Positions 32,558 through 40,792 are shown, counted from the stretch's first letter. The stretch is DNA of 64,000 nt from Acidovorax sp. 210-6 (GCF_010020825.1 NZ_JAACJE010000003.1:1-64000); one strand, 5' to 3'. Program-made: numbers and translations. Notes: generated from the letters alone by a model not told the origin.

Positions 32558-34037
32558 CCTGGCCCCCTTGGTTGTGTTCAGCGGCCACGCCTCGATGCAC
32601 CATGTCCTGCGGCTCAACAGCTCTTTGTTGAACGCGCCTTGCTGCGTCCACCTGCGAGCGGATCTGACGTTGCAGCGCTTCATGGGCGGTGATTGGTTCG
32701 GGCATCGTGGCCACGAAGCGGCGGATCTGCGAGGCGAGCATCTGATTGCGGTCAGCCAGGCTCAGCCCCCCCCCTGCTCCTCGCGCTGCCTCATCTGCAA
32801 CAACGCCAGCTCGCGGCCGTCGCATTTCAGAATCGGCGTGTCGCCCGCCCTCCAGACTATGGCGTGCATCCTCCCGCAAAAGCACCGCAGCTCGTCCTTG
32901 GTCGCGTGCCACATTGCCAAGGGGCACGTCTCGCAGGCCGGGGACGGGTCGGGCCGGGCCTCGATGGACAGGCTCGATACCACCGGGCTGATATAGATCG
33001 GCTCGTCGTTCTCTTCCTGGGTCGATGCCGGCGACGGCAGCACCTCGGCGTTGTCCAGCACGGGCGGCTGCAGGGTCGATTCGGCCGTAGTCGATTCGGG
33101 CATTCTTGAGTTCCTTTCCATCGGTGGTTTTCAGGGCCGTAGGGCGCGTTTCGAGGTCTTGGGCGGCCCTGAGCCACGTGGCCTTTGTGCGGCCCTGGGA
33201 AGCCCGTACAGCGGCCTCCCAGGGCCTATCAGGCCCCTCCCCCTGCATCGCAGCCTCGGCTTCCTGCAGGCGGGATTTCATGACCCTGGATTGACGCGGT
33301 GCCCTGCCCTTCGGCGGCTCGGGATCATCAATATGGCGTAGCGCCTGCTTTTCCGGCCTCCTAACAACGCCACGCATATTGCGCGGTGTCGCTTCGGCTT
33401 CAATTCCGCGTTCGCGCAGCCTTTCAGCAAAGTCCTGCCGCCATTGCTGCACCTGGCCTTTTGGCACATGCAGTTGACGGCCATTGAACCCACGGCATTT
33501 CACCGCCAAATGGCAATGGTCGTTGTCGGTGTCAGTATGAAGGGCAAAAACATACTCATGGTTATGCCCGAAAGCATCAGCAGCGAAGTCCCTTACAGCA
33601 TCGCGCAACAAGTCAGGGTTGTTCTTGCCAGGCATTGAAAGAATCATGTGCATGGTGTCACGCTGATTTTTTGAATGTCCAGGCTTCTTATTTGCATCTA
33701 TATCACGGCTCCAGTCCTCATATAGCTGCTTAACATCCTCCACGTTATCGAACAATTGCCCCTTGTCATTCTCAATGGCAACTTTTTCTTTATCCGCCAT
33801 GGCGTGACGGGTTATATACATTAAATGGGCCTTGGCGTGCGCCCCGCCATTTCCATACCCGGAAATCTTCACCATCACTTCCGATGAACCAGACGCAACA
33901 CCAGAAGCTGAATCACGCGAGCTGCGCTTCCCTGCCCTGCTGCGCAACTTCCCCGACTTGTTGGCTTTGGACTTAACCCGGCCAGGGTCGCCGGATTCTT
34001 GAAAAAGCAGCTCAAGAATCCGGGTCATCAACGACAC
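32526..34037 (-). CDS. MOBP-type relaxase (TraI/VirD2-like)
   Basis: 503-residue frame; GTG at 34037 or ATG at 34028, overlapping mobC by about 20 bp. Relaxase motif I has Tyr74 (HLMYITRHAM), motif II SMPGKNNPDLLRDAV, and motif III HTDTDNDHCHLAVK at 167-180 gives the metal-binding histidines. It should nick oriT and pilot the strand. After about residue 305 the sequence turns Ala/Arg/Gly-rich and lacks protein-like features, because another frame is in use there (next entry); after the G9 tract the frame again looks genuine (SLADRNQMLASQIRRFV). The true C-terminus is therefore uncertain. Confidence 0.8.
   Translation of the reverse strand: MSLMTRILELLFQESGDPGRVKSKANKSGKLRSRAGKRSSRDSASGVASGSSEVMVKISGYGNGGAHAKAHLMYITRHAMADKEKVAIENDKGQLFDNVEDVKQLYEDWSRDIDANKKPGHSKNQRDTMHMILSMPGKNNPDLLRDAVRDFAADAFGHNHEYVFALHTDTDNDHCHLAVKCRGFNGRQLHVPKGQVQQWRQDFAERLRERGIEAEATPRNMRGVVRRPEKQALRHIDDPEPPKGRAPRQSRVMKSRLQEAEAAMQGEGPDRPWEAAVRASQGRTKATWLRAAQDLETRPTALKTTDGKELKNARIDYGRIDPAAARAGQRRGAAVAGIDPGRERRADLYQPGGIEPVHRGPARPVPGLRDVPLGNVARDQGRAAVLLREDARHSLEGGRHADSEMRRPRAGVVADEAARGAGGGLSLADRNQMLASQIRRFVATMPEPITAHEALQRQIRSQVDAARRVQQRAVEPQDMVHRGVAAEHNQGGQDAGKDNGRSR
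32762..33103 (-). CDS. Cysteine-rich protein overlapping the relaxase frame
   Basis: 113 residues from an ATG at 33103 with AAGGAA 7 bp upstream, in a different frame from the relaxase. It looks more protein-like than the relaxase frame it overlaps: PIYISPVVSSLSIEARPDPSP, then CETCPLAMWHATKDELRCFCGRMHAIVW with a CxxC and CxC set that may bind a metal. It ends in Gly-Gly-Gly at a run of nine G; gaining one G would join it to SLADRNQMLASQ in the relaxase frame. Homologous proteins of transfer regions may be the joined form. Confidence 0.6.
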   Translation of the reverse strand: MPESTTAESTLQPPVLDNAEVLPSPASTQEENDEPIYISPVVSSLSIEARPDPSPACETCPLAMWHATKDELRCFCGRMHAIVWRAGDTPILKCDGRELALLQMRQREEQGGG

Positions 34038-34668
34038 CCCACGCCCGATTACGGGCAGTGATAAGAGATAAAATTGTTGAACGTAGCTTTTCTATTTTCT
34101 TGTTCAGGATCGAAATACCCTGCAATGTCAATATCTCATCTTTCGAGAAATTAACACCTATCAATTCAGCTCTATTCATGCTGCGCGCAATCTGGTTGAG
34201 ATTGCGGCCTACCGCTGCAAGCTCACGATTGGCAAAACTGACTGCCTCGGCTTCTCGTTCCGTCAAAACTGGATCGACAGCAACGACCGTTTGAATTAAA
34301 GCTGCAACCCATTCAGAGGACGACATGCCCTCTTTTGCTGCGCGCTGCTTCACCTCAGTTTTGAGAAAAGCAGCTAGCCGAAGCTCGAAACGCTCCAGCT
34401 CGGAATCACCGGGCAGGACTGGTGTTGCTTTGGCTTTTGCCACAGGCGTAGCCCTGGGCACCAAGGGCTTCTCTCCAGAAAGGTAGGACTGGATCAGCTT
34501 GTGCAAATGCCTGCCTGGCTTCACGCCACTGCTCGCAGCAGAGGCACAAAACGCGGCGTGCTCTGCCTCAGACACCCGCGAAATCAGGCTGTGATAGCGG
34601 CCAGCGGCAGCAGCCCTACCCTTCTTCCGGGGTTCTTCATCGGGGGTGGCAAGGGGTGGGGGAGGCAT
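34012..34668 (-). CDS. mobC: MobC-like relaxosome accessory protein
   Basis: 218 residues from the ATG at 34668 (a TTG at 34740 would add 24 but cover the putative nic site). The MobC signature FANRELAAVGRNLNQIARSMNRAE is clear, preceded by LAAFLKTEVKQRAAKEGMSSSEWVAALI. MobC proteins open oriT and help the relaxase nick. It lies between oriT and the relaxase, the usual order. Confidence 0.85.
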   Translation of the reverse strand: MPPPPLATPDEEPRKKGRAAAAGRYHSLISRVSEAEHAAFCASAASSGVKPGRHLHKLIQSYLSGEKPLVPRATPVAKAKATPVLPGDSELERFELRLAAFLKTEVKQRAAKEGMSSSEWVAALIQTVVAVDPVLTEREAEAVSFANRELAAVGRNLNQIARSMNRAELIGVNFSKDEILTLQGISILNKKIEKLRSTILSLITARNRAWGVVDDPDS

Positions 34669-34689
34669 AGGCAATTCGGGCAATCGCCC

Positions 34690-34740
34690 GGATTGTAAAC
34701 AAAAACCGGCGCTTGCGCGTATCCTGCCCTCACTAATCAA
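34690..34740 (+). other. oriT: Candidate oriT with IncP-like nic site
   Basis: ATCCTGCCC at 34721-34729 fits the nic consensus of IncP-type MOBP plasmids (cleavage after ATCCTG). It is just upstream of the mobC ATG, and a short hairpin-forming stretch (GCGCTTGCGC) precedes it. Location and relaxase family agree; the exact nick is inferred. Confidence 0.5.
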
Positions 34741-34802
34741 CCTCCCCTACCCTTTGCCACCCCCGTTAGCATTCCATCGCACCCATGTTTGCAGCTCATC
34801 AC

Positions 34803-34818
34803 ACATGCCGTAGCATGT
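34803..34818. repeat. Inverted repeat in the mobC-stbA gap
   Basis: ACATGC-CGTA-GCATGT, perfect 6-bp arms, in a 275-bp gap rich in CATG repeats; could be a binding site for the StbA-like protein or part of oriT. Confidence 0.4.
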
Positions 34819-34849
34819 CATCATGTGACGTACCCATGTCAACACTACA

Positions 34850-34865
34850 TTTCGCGTCCGCGAAA
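34850..34865. promoter_or_regulatory. KorB-type palindrome upstream of the stb operon
   Basis: TTTCGCG-TC-CGCGAAA, exact, 78 bp before the StbA-like gene and between the two divergent mobilisation operons. Confidence 0.6.
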
Positions 34866-34943
34866 AGCATGCTAGTAGCATATTGAAGCAATTACGCTGC
34901 ATTTCATAATCAATTAATCACATTTGGATGCTAGGATTACCCC

Positions 34944-35342
34944 ATGACAAGAGCGAAGCAAAGTGACCCCGGCGCAGCCCTGGATGCGCTAGCCATCAGC
35001 GCATCCAACAAGAGCAAGTCGGCACTACTCCGCACCTATCACGCAAAGATCATTGCTGCGCAAAACGCTGGTGCGCCGCAATCTGAAATCGTCCGTGTCC
35101 TGAAAGAAAATGGAATCGACGTTTCAATTGGAATGCTAAGGAATTTTCTTCATAGGGAAAAGAAACGTGCTGCAAGCCGGGACTCTTCGGCACCTGTGCC
35201 GAATAGCACGCTTGTAAAGCACTCGGAATCTCCCTCAGTTAGCAATTCAAAAACATCTGATCCAAGTGCCATTGACAAGATTGTTAATAGCACACCTGAT
35301 CTGGATGCACTTGCAAAAATTCATCGAAGCCAAAGTAAATAA
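34944..35342 (+). CDS. StbA-like DNA-binding protein
   Basis: 132 residues. The N-terminal half has a helix-turn-helix (YHAKIIAAQNAGAPQSEIVRVLKENGIDVSIGMLRNFLHREK), and the C-terminal half is Ser/Thr-rich and disordered. It precedes a StbB-type ATPase and a StbC-like membrane protein, as in the R388 stbABC operon near oriT, where StbA binds DNA repeats and links stability to conjugation. The identity is by context plus helix-turn-helix. Confidence 0.65.
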   Translation: MTRAKQSDPGAALDALAISASNKSKSALLRTYHAKIIAAQNAGAPQSEIVRVLKENGIDVSIGMLRNFLHREKKRAASRDSSAPVPNSTLVKHSESPSVSNSKTSDPSAIDKIVNSTPDLDALAKIHRSQSK

Positions 35343-35351
35343 AGGGGTCTT

Positions 35352-36059
35352 ATGAAAATCGCAGTTATGAATTTCTCCGGCAACGTGGGCAAAACCACTA
35401 TCTCGGCGCATCTGCTCAAACCGCGCATGCCTGGCGCACGGATTTACTCGGTTGAATCCATCAACTCAGGCGCGGACGCATCCGGCGTTGAAGTCGAAAA
35501 GCTACGCGGAAAGAAATTCGGCTCGATGATCGACGCCATAATGCTGCTGGACGAAGCCATTATTGACGTTGGAGCTTCCAACGTCGAGGATTTTATGAAG
35601 ATGATGCAGCAATATGATGGCTCTCATGAGGAAATTGATATTTTTATCGTTCCTACCGTGAAGGAAAAGAAAGTTCAGGAAGATACGGTAAACACCATTC
35701 GCGCATTGCGCGCAATTGGTGTTCCTTCCAATAAAATTCGAGTCGTCTTCAACAAGCTGGATGTTGATGAAAATCCATCCGATGAATTCCCAGGCATCTA
35801 CGGCCTGGCCGCAGGCGAAAAGGCTTGTGTTGTATCCGATGATGCAACCATCCGCACGAATGAAGTTTTCGAGCGCATGAAGGCGCTCGGTAAGTCTCTT
35901 GGTGATTTAGTTAATGACCCAACCGATTACCGCCAAAAGCTGCGCGAAGCGAAAGAGAAGGAAGAGCAAGAGCGCTACGTCCAAATGATTGCGCTCAAGC
36001 GTCTATCCGTTACGGCATCGGAAAACATGGATCGCGTCCATGCCGCGCTTGTGAAATGA
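35352..36059 (+). CDS. stbB: StbB-like deviant ParA ATPase
   Basis: 235 residues. The start MKIAVMNFSGNVGKTTISAHLL gives a deviant Walker A (SGNVGKTT), then VESINSGADASG, AIIDVGASNVEDF and FIVPTVKEKKVQEDT, all characteristic of StbB/MobD proteins. StbB is needed for conjugation in R388. It overlaps the next gene by 4 bp. Confidence 0.85.
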   Translation: MKIAVMNFSGNVGKTTISAHLLKPRMPGARIYSVESINSGADASGVEVEKLRGKKFGSMIDAIMLLDEAIIDVGASNVEDFMKMMQQYDGSHEEIDIFIVPTVKEKKVQEDTVNTIRALRAIGVPSNKIRVVFNKLDVDENPSDEFPGIYGLAAGEKACVVSDDATIRTNEVFERMKALGKSLGDLVNDPTDYRQKLREAKEKEEQERYVQMIALKRLSVTASENMDRVHAALVK

Positions 36060-36526
36060 CAGGCAAGGGCAATACTGTTCGTGAGGCAATTGCCGCCGAA
36101 TTATTCGGTGAAATTGACGCGCTTGTACTTCGGCTGGAAAACACCGCCCGAATTGTCCAAAGCCATGAAGAAAATGAAAAGGCCAGCACAGCCGCGCTTT
36201 TATCGGCTGCTGACAATTTCAGGCTCGCTGTGACGCAGTTCAGCGAAGCCGCCACGGTGCAGGTCCGTGAAGCCGTGGAACGGCACGCCCACGAGGTTGT
36301 CACGCAAACGCGCTCGGAGTTGATGGCGACGATGCAGGAGGCCGCTCGGCAGGCCTGGCGCACCAGCGCCCTAGATGAAGCGGATCGGCTGACACAGCGC
36401 CTGCGTGCGCTGGCCAGCCAGTTCCAGCCGCTGCCAGGCTGGCAGCGGCTGGCCGAGGCCGCCGCCGGCGGCCTCGTCGGCGCTGCCGTGGTGTGCGCCC
36501 TGCTCCTGGCCCTCGGCAAGCTGTAG
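36056..36526 (+). CDS. StbC/MobE-like protein with C-terminal membrane anchor
   Basis: 156 residues, mostly helical (TVREAIAAELFGEIDALVLRLENTARIVQSHEE), with a coiled-coil-like middle and one hydrophobic C-terminal span (AAAGGLVGAAVVCALLLALG). Position and shape match StbC/MobE; sequence similarity is not obvious by eye. GC content rises sharply within the gene. Confidence 0.65.
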   Translation: MTGKGNTVREAIAAELFGEIDALVLRLENTARIVQSHEENEKASTAALLSAADNFRLAVTQFSEAATVQVREAVERHAHEVVTQTRSELMATMQEAARQAWRTSALDEADRLTQRLRALASQFQPLPGWQRLAEAAAGGLVGAAVVCALLLALGKL

Positions 36527-36771
36527 CCGTCATGCCAGCGGCTGGACGCCTGCGGCGGGCCTGTCTTTCAAGGCGCGATGGCAGGGCATGCCTGCATGAG
36601 TACCGCGCCACGCGATGAACGCCCGCCCAGGTGCTGGCTGCTGGATGCGGCTGTGCATGTTCATGCGTTCCATGACATGGCAGGCACCAGGCGCGCTAGT
36701 TGCGCTGCGCCCCATGCCATGGGGTACGCTGCGCGAGTGAAGGGCAGACATGGGGCGATGCCCCATACCCC
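36527..36771. other. GC-rich intergenic region
   Basis: No credible gene. It holds hairpins such as ATGGGGC-GAT-GCCCCAT, related in type to those in the promoter cassette repeats, and it separates stbC from the convergent truncated gene. Confidence 0.5.
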
Positions 36772-36880
36772 TCACGCCCTGGACAGGTCGGGCTCCAGCT
36801 CACCGGCTTCGTAGAAGCCCTGCCACTGCGGAAACTCCGTGTAGGTACTCCCGTTGCGTCGCGTCTTGCGAGTCACCAAT
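36772..36880 (-). pseudogene. 3' end of the gene split by IS200/IS605
   Basis: On the minus strand the frame reads PLVTRKTRRN, then STYTEFPQWQGFYEAGELEP and ends SRA before a stop. It joins in frame to the truncated protein at 38500-39515 (ending ...LFTCETTGP) once the IS element is removed. Confidence 0.7.
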
Positions 36881-36937
36881 GGCGCGAGAAGCCTCGGGGT
36901 TCAGTCCGGGGTTGAGAGCGCGGACGCCGCAGGCGTC

Positions 36938-37366
36938 CTAATGGGGTGTTTGTTGCTCTTCGATGTATTGGCGCAGGATGTCGATTGGCGCACCGCCACA
37001 GCTTGAAGCAAAGTACGACGGCGACCACAGCACACCACGGCGCTTGAGCCAGGGATGAAAATCCCCGAACTCTTTTCGCAGCAACCTGGCCGACACACCT
37101 TTGAGCGAAGCGACCAGGCTGGACAAGGCCACCTTGGGCGGGTAGTTGATCAGCAGATGCACATGATCATGTTCGCCGTTGAACTCCACCAACTCAGCCT
37201 CAAAGTCCTTGCAGACGCTGGCCAGGATGGTGTGCATGGCCTCCAGGTGCTCCTTCTTGAACACATTGCGCCGGTACTTGGTAACGAATACCAAATGCAC
37301 ATGCAGGACAAAGACACAGTGCCTTCCGTGTCTTAAATCGCTATCTATCTTGCGTGGACGTGCCAT
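36938..37366 (-). CDS. tnpA: IS200-type TnpA (Y1 HUH transposase)
   Basis: 142 residues from the ATG at 37366. The HUH motif GEHDHVHLLINYPP and the C-terminal helix with the nucleophilic Tyr (IDILRQYIEEQ) are present, as is HLVFVTKYRRNVF. It cuts and joins single-stranded ends as a dimer. An earlier in-frame ATG at 37396 exists. Confidence 0.9.
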   Translation of the reverse strand: MARPRKIDSDLRHGRHCVFVLHVHLVFVTKYRRNVFKKEHLEAMHTILASVCKDFEAELVEFNGEHDHVHLLINYPPKVALSSLVASLKGVSARLLRKEFGDFHPWLKRRGVLWSPSYFASSCGGAPIDILRQYIEEQQTPH

Positions 37367-37410
37367 AGCGCCTCTTGCGTCAGTTTCATAGACCAATAAT
37401 AATACGCAGC

Positions 37411-38481
37411 ATGGATTGCACCAAGACCCTGCGCCTGCGCATCAAAGACAAGCACGCTCGCGTGCTGTCTGCGATGGCACGCGAGGTCAATCAGGTGTGG
37501 AACTACTGCAACGAAACCAGCCATCGCGCCATTCGTGAACGCAGCCGATGGCTCTCCGGCTACGACCTGCAAAAGCTGACCAACGGGTTCAGCAAGTGCG
37601 ATGGCGTGCAAATTGGTTCTCCCACCGTGCAGCAGGTCTGCGAGGACTATGCCAAGGCCCGCAAACAGTTCAAGCGCACCAAACTGCGCTGGCGTGTCTC
37701 CAATCCCAAGTCCAGCAAGTACAGCCTGGGCTGGGTGCCATTCAAGGCTCGGGCGCTGCAATACAAGGCTGGACAAATCGCCTTTGCTGGCCAGAAGTTC
37801 AGCCTCTGGGACAGCTACGGCCTGGGCGACTACGAGTTGCGTGCCGGTTCGTTCAGCGAAGACAGCCGGGGACGCTGGTATCTGAACGTGGTGGTGAAGG
37901 TGCAGGCCAAGGCCAGCAGCGGCACTGCCAGCATCGGTATCGACCTGGGATTGAAGGAAGCTGCTGTGGCCTCGGATGGCCAGCGCATCGTGGGGCGCTT
38001 TTATCGCCAGCTCGAAGGCGATCTGGGCTTGGCCCAGCGGGCCGGCAAGAAGCAACGGACCAAGGCGATCCACGCCAAGATAGCCAACCAGCGCAAGGAC
38101 ATGCTGCACAAGTTCAGCACGGCGCTGGTCAAGGACAACGCCGCCATCTTTGTGGGCGACGTGGCCAGCACCAAGCTGGTCAAAACCAAGATGGCCAAGA
38201 GCACGCTGGATGCGGGCTGGGCCAGTTTGAAGACGATGTTGGAATACAAGAGCCAGCAGGCCGGTATCGTCTTCGAGGTAGTCAACGAAAGCTACACCAC
38301 CCAGACTTGCTCGTGCTGCGGGAGCATTCCCGCCAGCAGTCCGAAAGGTAGAGCAGGTTTGCGAATAAGAGAATGGGTTTGCGGCGACTGCGGCGCGGTA
38401 CACGACCGGGACGTGAATGCAGCAAAAAACATTCTCGCGGCGGGACATCGCCGTCTTGCAGAAGGAATCTCCGGCGTTTAG
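37411..38481 (+). CDS. tnpB: TnpB RNA-guided nuclease
   Basis: 356 residues from the ATG at 37411. RuvC I is GIDLGLKEAAVASDG, RuvC II region reads IFVGDVASTKLVKTKMAKSTLDAGW, the zinc ribbon is CSCCGSIP to CGDCGAVHDRDVNAAKNI, which also carries RuvC III. The RuvC II position usually written as E-D-L reads Gly-Asp-Val here; this occurs in a subgroup but leaves activity open. TnpB proteins use an omega RNA that overlaps the 3' end of the gene and the right end. Confidence 0.88.
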   Translation: MDCTKTLRLRIKDKHARVLSAMAREVNQVWNYCNETSHRAIRERSRWLSGYDLQKLTNGFSKCDGVQIGSPTVQQVCEDYAKARKQFKRTKLRWRVSNPKSSKYSLGWVPFKARALQYKAGQIAFAGQKFSLWDSYGLGDYELRAGSFSEDSRGRWYLNVVVKVQAKASSGTASIGIDLGLKEAAVASDGQRIVGRFYRQLEGDLGLAQRAGKKQRTKAIHAKIANQRKDMLHKFSTALVKDNAAIFVGDVASTKLVKTKMAKSTLDAGWASLKTMLEYKSQQAGIVFEVVNESYTTQTCSCCGSIPASSPKGRAGLRIREWVCGDCGAVHDRDVNAAKNILAAGHRRLAEGISGV

Positions 38482-38499
38482 GCCGGTGAGGATGTCAAC
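38400..38499 (+). ncRNA. Probable omega RNA region at the tnpB 3' end
   Basis: In IS200/IS605 elements the guide RNA covers the end of tnpB and the right-end hairpin, and its guide is read from sequence past the element. Here that would be the segment up to 38499 with guide bases from 38500 on, inside the interrupted gene. Inferred by family; the 5' limit is approximate. Confidence 0.4.
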
Positions 38500-39515
38500 G
38501 GGCCTGTTGTCTCGCACGTGAAAAGCACCACGTCACCCCCTTTGCTCACCACCACGTCCCGCTTCTTCACCAGCAGCGGGAAATTGTCGAATGGGCCGAT
38601 GCCGCACTTCCTGCGGGCTCGGACACGGCTTCCTATGCCGGGCTCCCATTCGGCCACACAATCACCCGAGGCCTGCGGCTCCTGGGCCGCTGGCCGGTAG
38701 TCGGTGAACGTCGCCGCGCCGGTCAACACGCACTCGATGCCGCGCACCTTCACGACCAGGCCGCGCCGGTCGCCGCGCTCCAGCGTCCCGGCGTCCCATG
38801 CCTTCACCTGGTCACGGTAGGAGTAGGTTTCGCCATCCCAATATGCGCGCCTGGTGATGGCCCACGCCTCGCAGGATGCATTGCCGCTGAAATACATCCC
38901 ACCATCGTTGATCCATTCCCGGCCACCATAGAGATAGGTCTTGACGCTGGCGATGCCCTCCCCTGCCTCGGCAATGGCCTGGGATGCGTATGTCGGCCCC
39001 CATACCACCTCCGACAGCTCGTACACGGGCTGGCTGTCCCGATAGCTCGGAAGCATGTCCGAATTCCTGTAGTGCGCGAAGCCGATGGATCTGGAACCAT
39101 CGGTATGCGGGCGCACGGTGATAGTGCCCACGCCTGGCGCGTAGAGCGCCTGCATCTGCTCGGTGGCCGCTGCCCGGCGTGTCTTGTGCTCGATGCCCAG
39201 CCCGGCCAGATCCTGGCGCTGCAGCTCGTCCACCTCTTGGCAAGTGGCCGTCACGGCGATGGCATGAAGCCCGAAAACTGCGCCGCTGTCCATGTGAGGC
39301 GCCAGGCGCTCCAGCTCGACACGGGTGGCCCGGATTCCGCGCATGTAAAAGGGGCGCAGCACGGGAGCGAGCGAAGCGGCGCAGGCCTCGGCTGCGGTCA
39401 ACCTGGCGGCGTGTTCCTCGGCCGTGAATTCAGCAACAAGCCATGTCCCGGCAGGCTGGATGAAGCTGCAAAGTGGCCCCTCACGGCCAAAGTCGAATCC
39501 TGCTTGTTCGCTCAT
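38500..39515 (-). pseudogene. Unknown plasmid protein, 3' end displaced by IS200/IS605
   Basis: About 338 native residues from the ATG at 39515 (MSEQAGFDFGREGPLCSF), with GGGGAA upstream. It shows no recognised domain; visible pieces include LYAPGVGTITVRPHTDGSRS, AWAITRRAYWDGETYSYRDQ and FDNFPLLVKKRDVVVSKGG. The remaining 36 or so residues lie beyond the IS element at 36772-36880. A KorB-type site with one mismatch lies 27 bp upstream. The truncated form gains seven residues from the IS end. Confidence 0.7.
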
Positions 39516-39541
39516 GGTGTTCCCCATGCGAGTGCGGGCCG

Positions 39542-39557
39542 TTTCTCGTCCGCGAAA
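39542..39557. promoter_or_regulatory. KorB-type palindrome (one mismatch)
   Basis: TTTCTCG-TC-CGCGAAA, upstream of the interrupted unknown gene. Confidence 0.5.
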
Positions 39558-39576
39558 CGGCCCGCGCTGCACTCGA

Positions 39577-40428
39577 TCAGGCCCCGAGTTCCTTATCCAG
39601 CACAAGGGCCTCGATCACAGCCTTCGCAGCCCATCGCCCGGCGTTGTTCAACTGGCGTTGCCATGCGCCATTGGATGGTGCCCAACGAAACCCGCAGCGC
39701 TTCAGCACGTCGCGAGACGCCTGCTCAGGCTTGAAATTGAACTGGAACATGATGCGATTCAGGGCCACATCCTCGCGGTAAATAACGCCACTGGCGAGGG
39801 TGCGCTCCACGTCCGCGGCCTGCATGTTGCGTTCGATCTCCTTGATGCGCTGTTCGATGCGGCGAATGTTCGCGTTGTTGTTGCTGAGTGCGTAGGATGG
39901 GAAGCCGACACGGCCCGCAAAGTCGGGTTTCAGGGCCTCGCAAGCATTGGCATCGGTCATTCCGAGGTCAACCAGCGCAACCAATGTCGCCGCCTGGTCG
40001 CCCTTGTGCTTGCGGATTTGTTTGTTAACCAAAACCATCATGGTCTGCGAAGCCTGGGCATGCTGCAACTGTTCGCGCAGCTTAACCAGTGCATCCGGGT
40101 CGTCGGAGGAAATCACGCCACCGACACCCTGGGCTTGCATACAAACATCCTGAGCTTGATTCAACAAACCAAAACCCCTGCCCATATCGTCGTGAATCTT
40201 GTTTCTGAAACGACGGTCGCGATTTTCGGAATAGTGACCAATAAGAATTGGCTGCCCAAGGGGGATACTCGATGCCCGTTCGCGGGCCGAATCCAATAAG
40301 CTGTTGGCTCGATTCTCCAGAGTAGCGGCCTTCATAATCAAACCATCGCGGCGGCGCTCTACCCTGTCGCCGTACACATCGCGGCGAGTCTTAATAATTT
40401 CCTCGGTACGATTTTTGACATTGTTCAT
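39577..40428 (-). CDS. DUF3560-type plasmid protein
   Basis: 283 residues. Pattern of DUF3560: an early ERRRDGLIMKAATLENRANSLLDSARERASSIPLGQPILIGHYSE with RDRRFRNKI, then coiled-coil helices, and a C-terminal CGFRWAPSNGAWQRQLNNAGRWAAKAVI. The latter resembles the Trp-rich end found in many plasmid DUF3560 proteins. The molecular role is unknown. It is 27 bp from the 94-residue gene upstream, in the same transcription unit as cassette copy B. Confidence 0.85.
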   Translation of the reverse strand: MNNVKNRTEEIIKTRRDVYGDRVERRRDGLIMKAATLENRANSLLDSARERASSIPLGQPILIGHYSENRDRRFRNKIHDDMGRGFGLLNQAQDVCMQAQGVGGVISSDDPDALVKLREQLQHAQASQTMMVLVNKQIRKHKGDQAATLVALVDLGMTDANACEALKPDFAGRVGFPSYALSNNNANIRRIEQRIKEIERNMQAADVERTLASGVIYREDVALNRIMFQFNFKPEQASRDVLKRCGFRWAPSNGAWQRQLNNAGRWAAKAVIEALVLDKELGA

Positions 40429-40457
40429 AATATTATTCCGGTTGATAGCTTTTGGTT

Positions 40458-40742
40458 TTATTCGGGAGAAAATGGAGACTCTGAAAATTCATCAATCCCA
40501 TACGCAGCAGCAAATGCGGATCGATCCGGATAAGTCTCACTATCAACCCCTTCCAGTCTTCGCTTACTGATACGCACCTCATCACCATAAAATTGCGAAA
40601 CAATAACCTTATCAGACTCAACCCCAACTTCCAAAGACAACAACCCGCCAGCCTCGTCCAGCAAACGCATAACTTTATAAATCACTCGCGCCTGAACCAG
40701 ACCAACAACATTACCACCTTTCTGCATATCAAACTCCTTCAT
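40458..40742 (-). CDS. Hypothetical protein driven by cassette copy B
   Basis: 94 residues, starting MKEFDMQKGGNVVG. The first six codons (MKEFDM) lie within the repeated cassette and are identical in the DUF932 gene at 42639, so one of the two was placed behind a copied leader. An internal ATG at 40727 is possible. The rest (LLSLEVGVESDKVIVSQFYGDEVRIS) shows no known domain. Confidence 0.65.
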   Translation of the reverse strand: MKEFDMQKGGNVVGLVQARVIYKVMRLLDEAGGLLSLEVGVESDKVIVSQFYGDEVRISKRRLEGVDSETYPDRSAFAAAYGIDEFSESPFSPE

Positions 40743-40745
40743 TAA

Positions 40746-40755
40746 CTTGACTAGA
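40746..40755 (+). promoter_or_regulatory. Shared motif CTTGACTAGA (cassette copy B)
   Basis: Lies between the promoter and the start codon of the 94-residue gene; identical in copy C but absent from copy A (ssb). Confidence 0.45.
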
Positions 40756-40792
40756 TTGTTATGGTGACTTCTTGCCGTTCACCATGATTGAT

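Larger units (their letters stand above)
36881..38499. mobile_element. IS200/IS605-family element with tnpA and tnpB
   Basis: About 1.62 kb with divergent tnpA and tnpB. Ends carry imperfect hairpins: GGACGC / GCGTCC at the left (36922-36938) and CCGGC-GTTTA-GGCCGG at the right (38471-38486), with no inverted repeats or target duplication, as expected for this family. The insertion point is read from the interrupted gene: the left flank ends CACCAAT and the right flank begins GGGCC. A G-run leaves a 1-2 bp uncertainty. Confidence 0.8.

Noticed and set aside
37345-38517. 390-codon open frame opposite tnpB
   Set aside because: Leu/Ala/His-rich shadow; tnpB has all family motifs on the plus strand.
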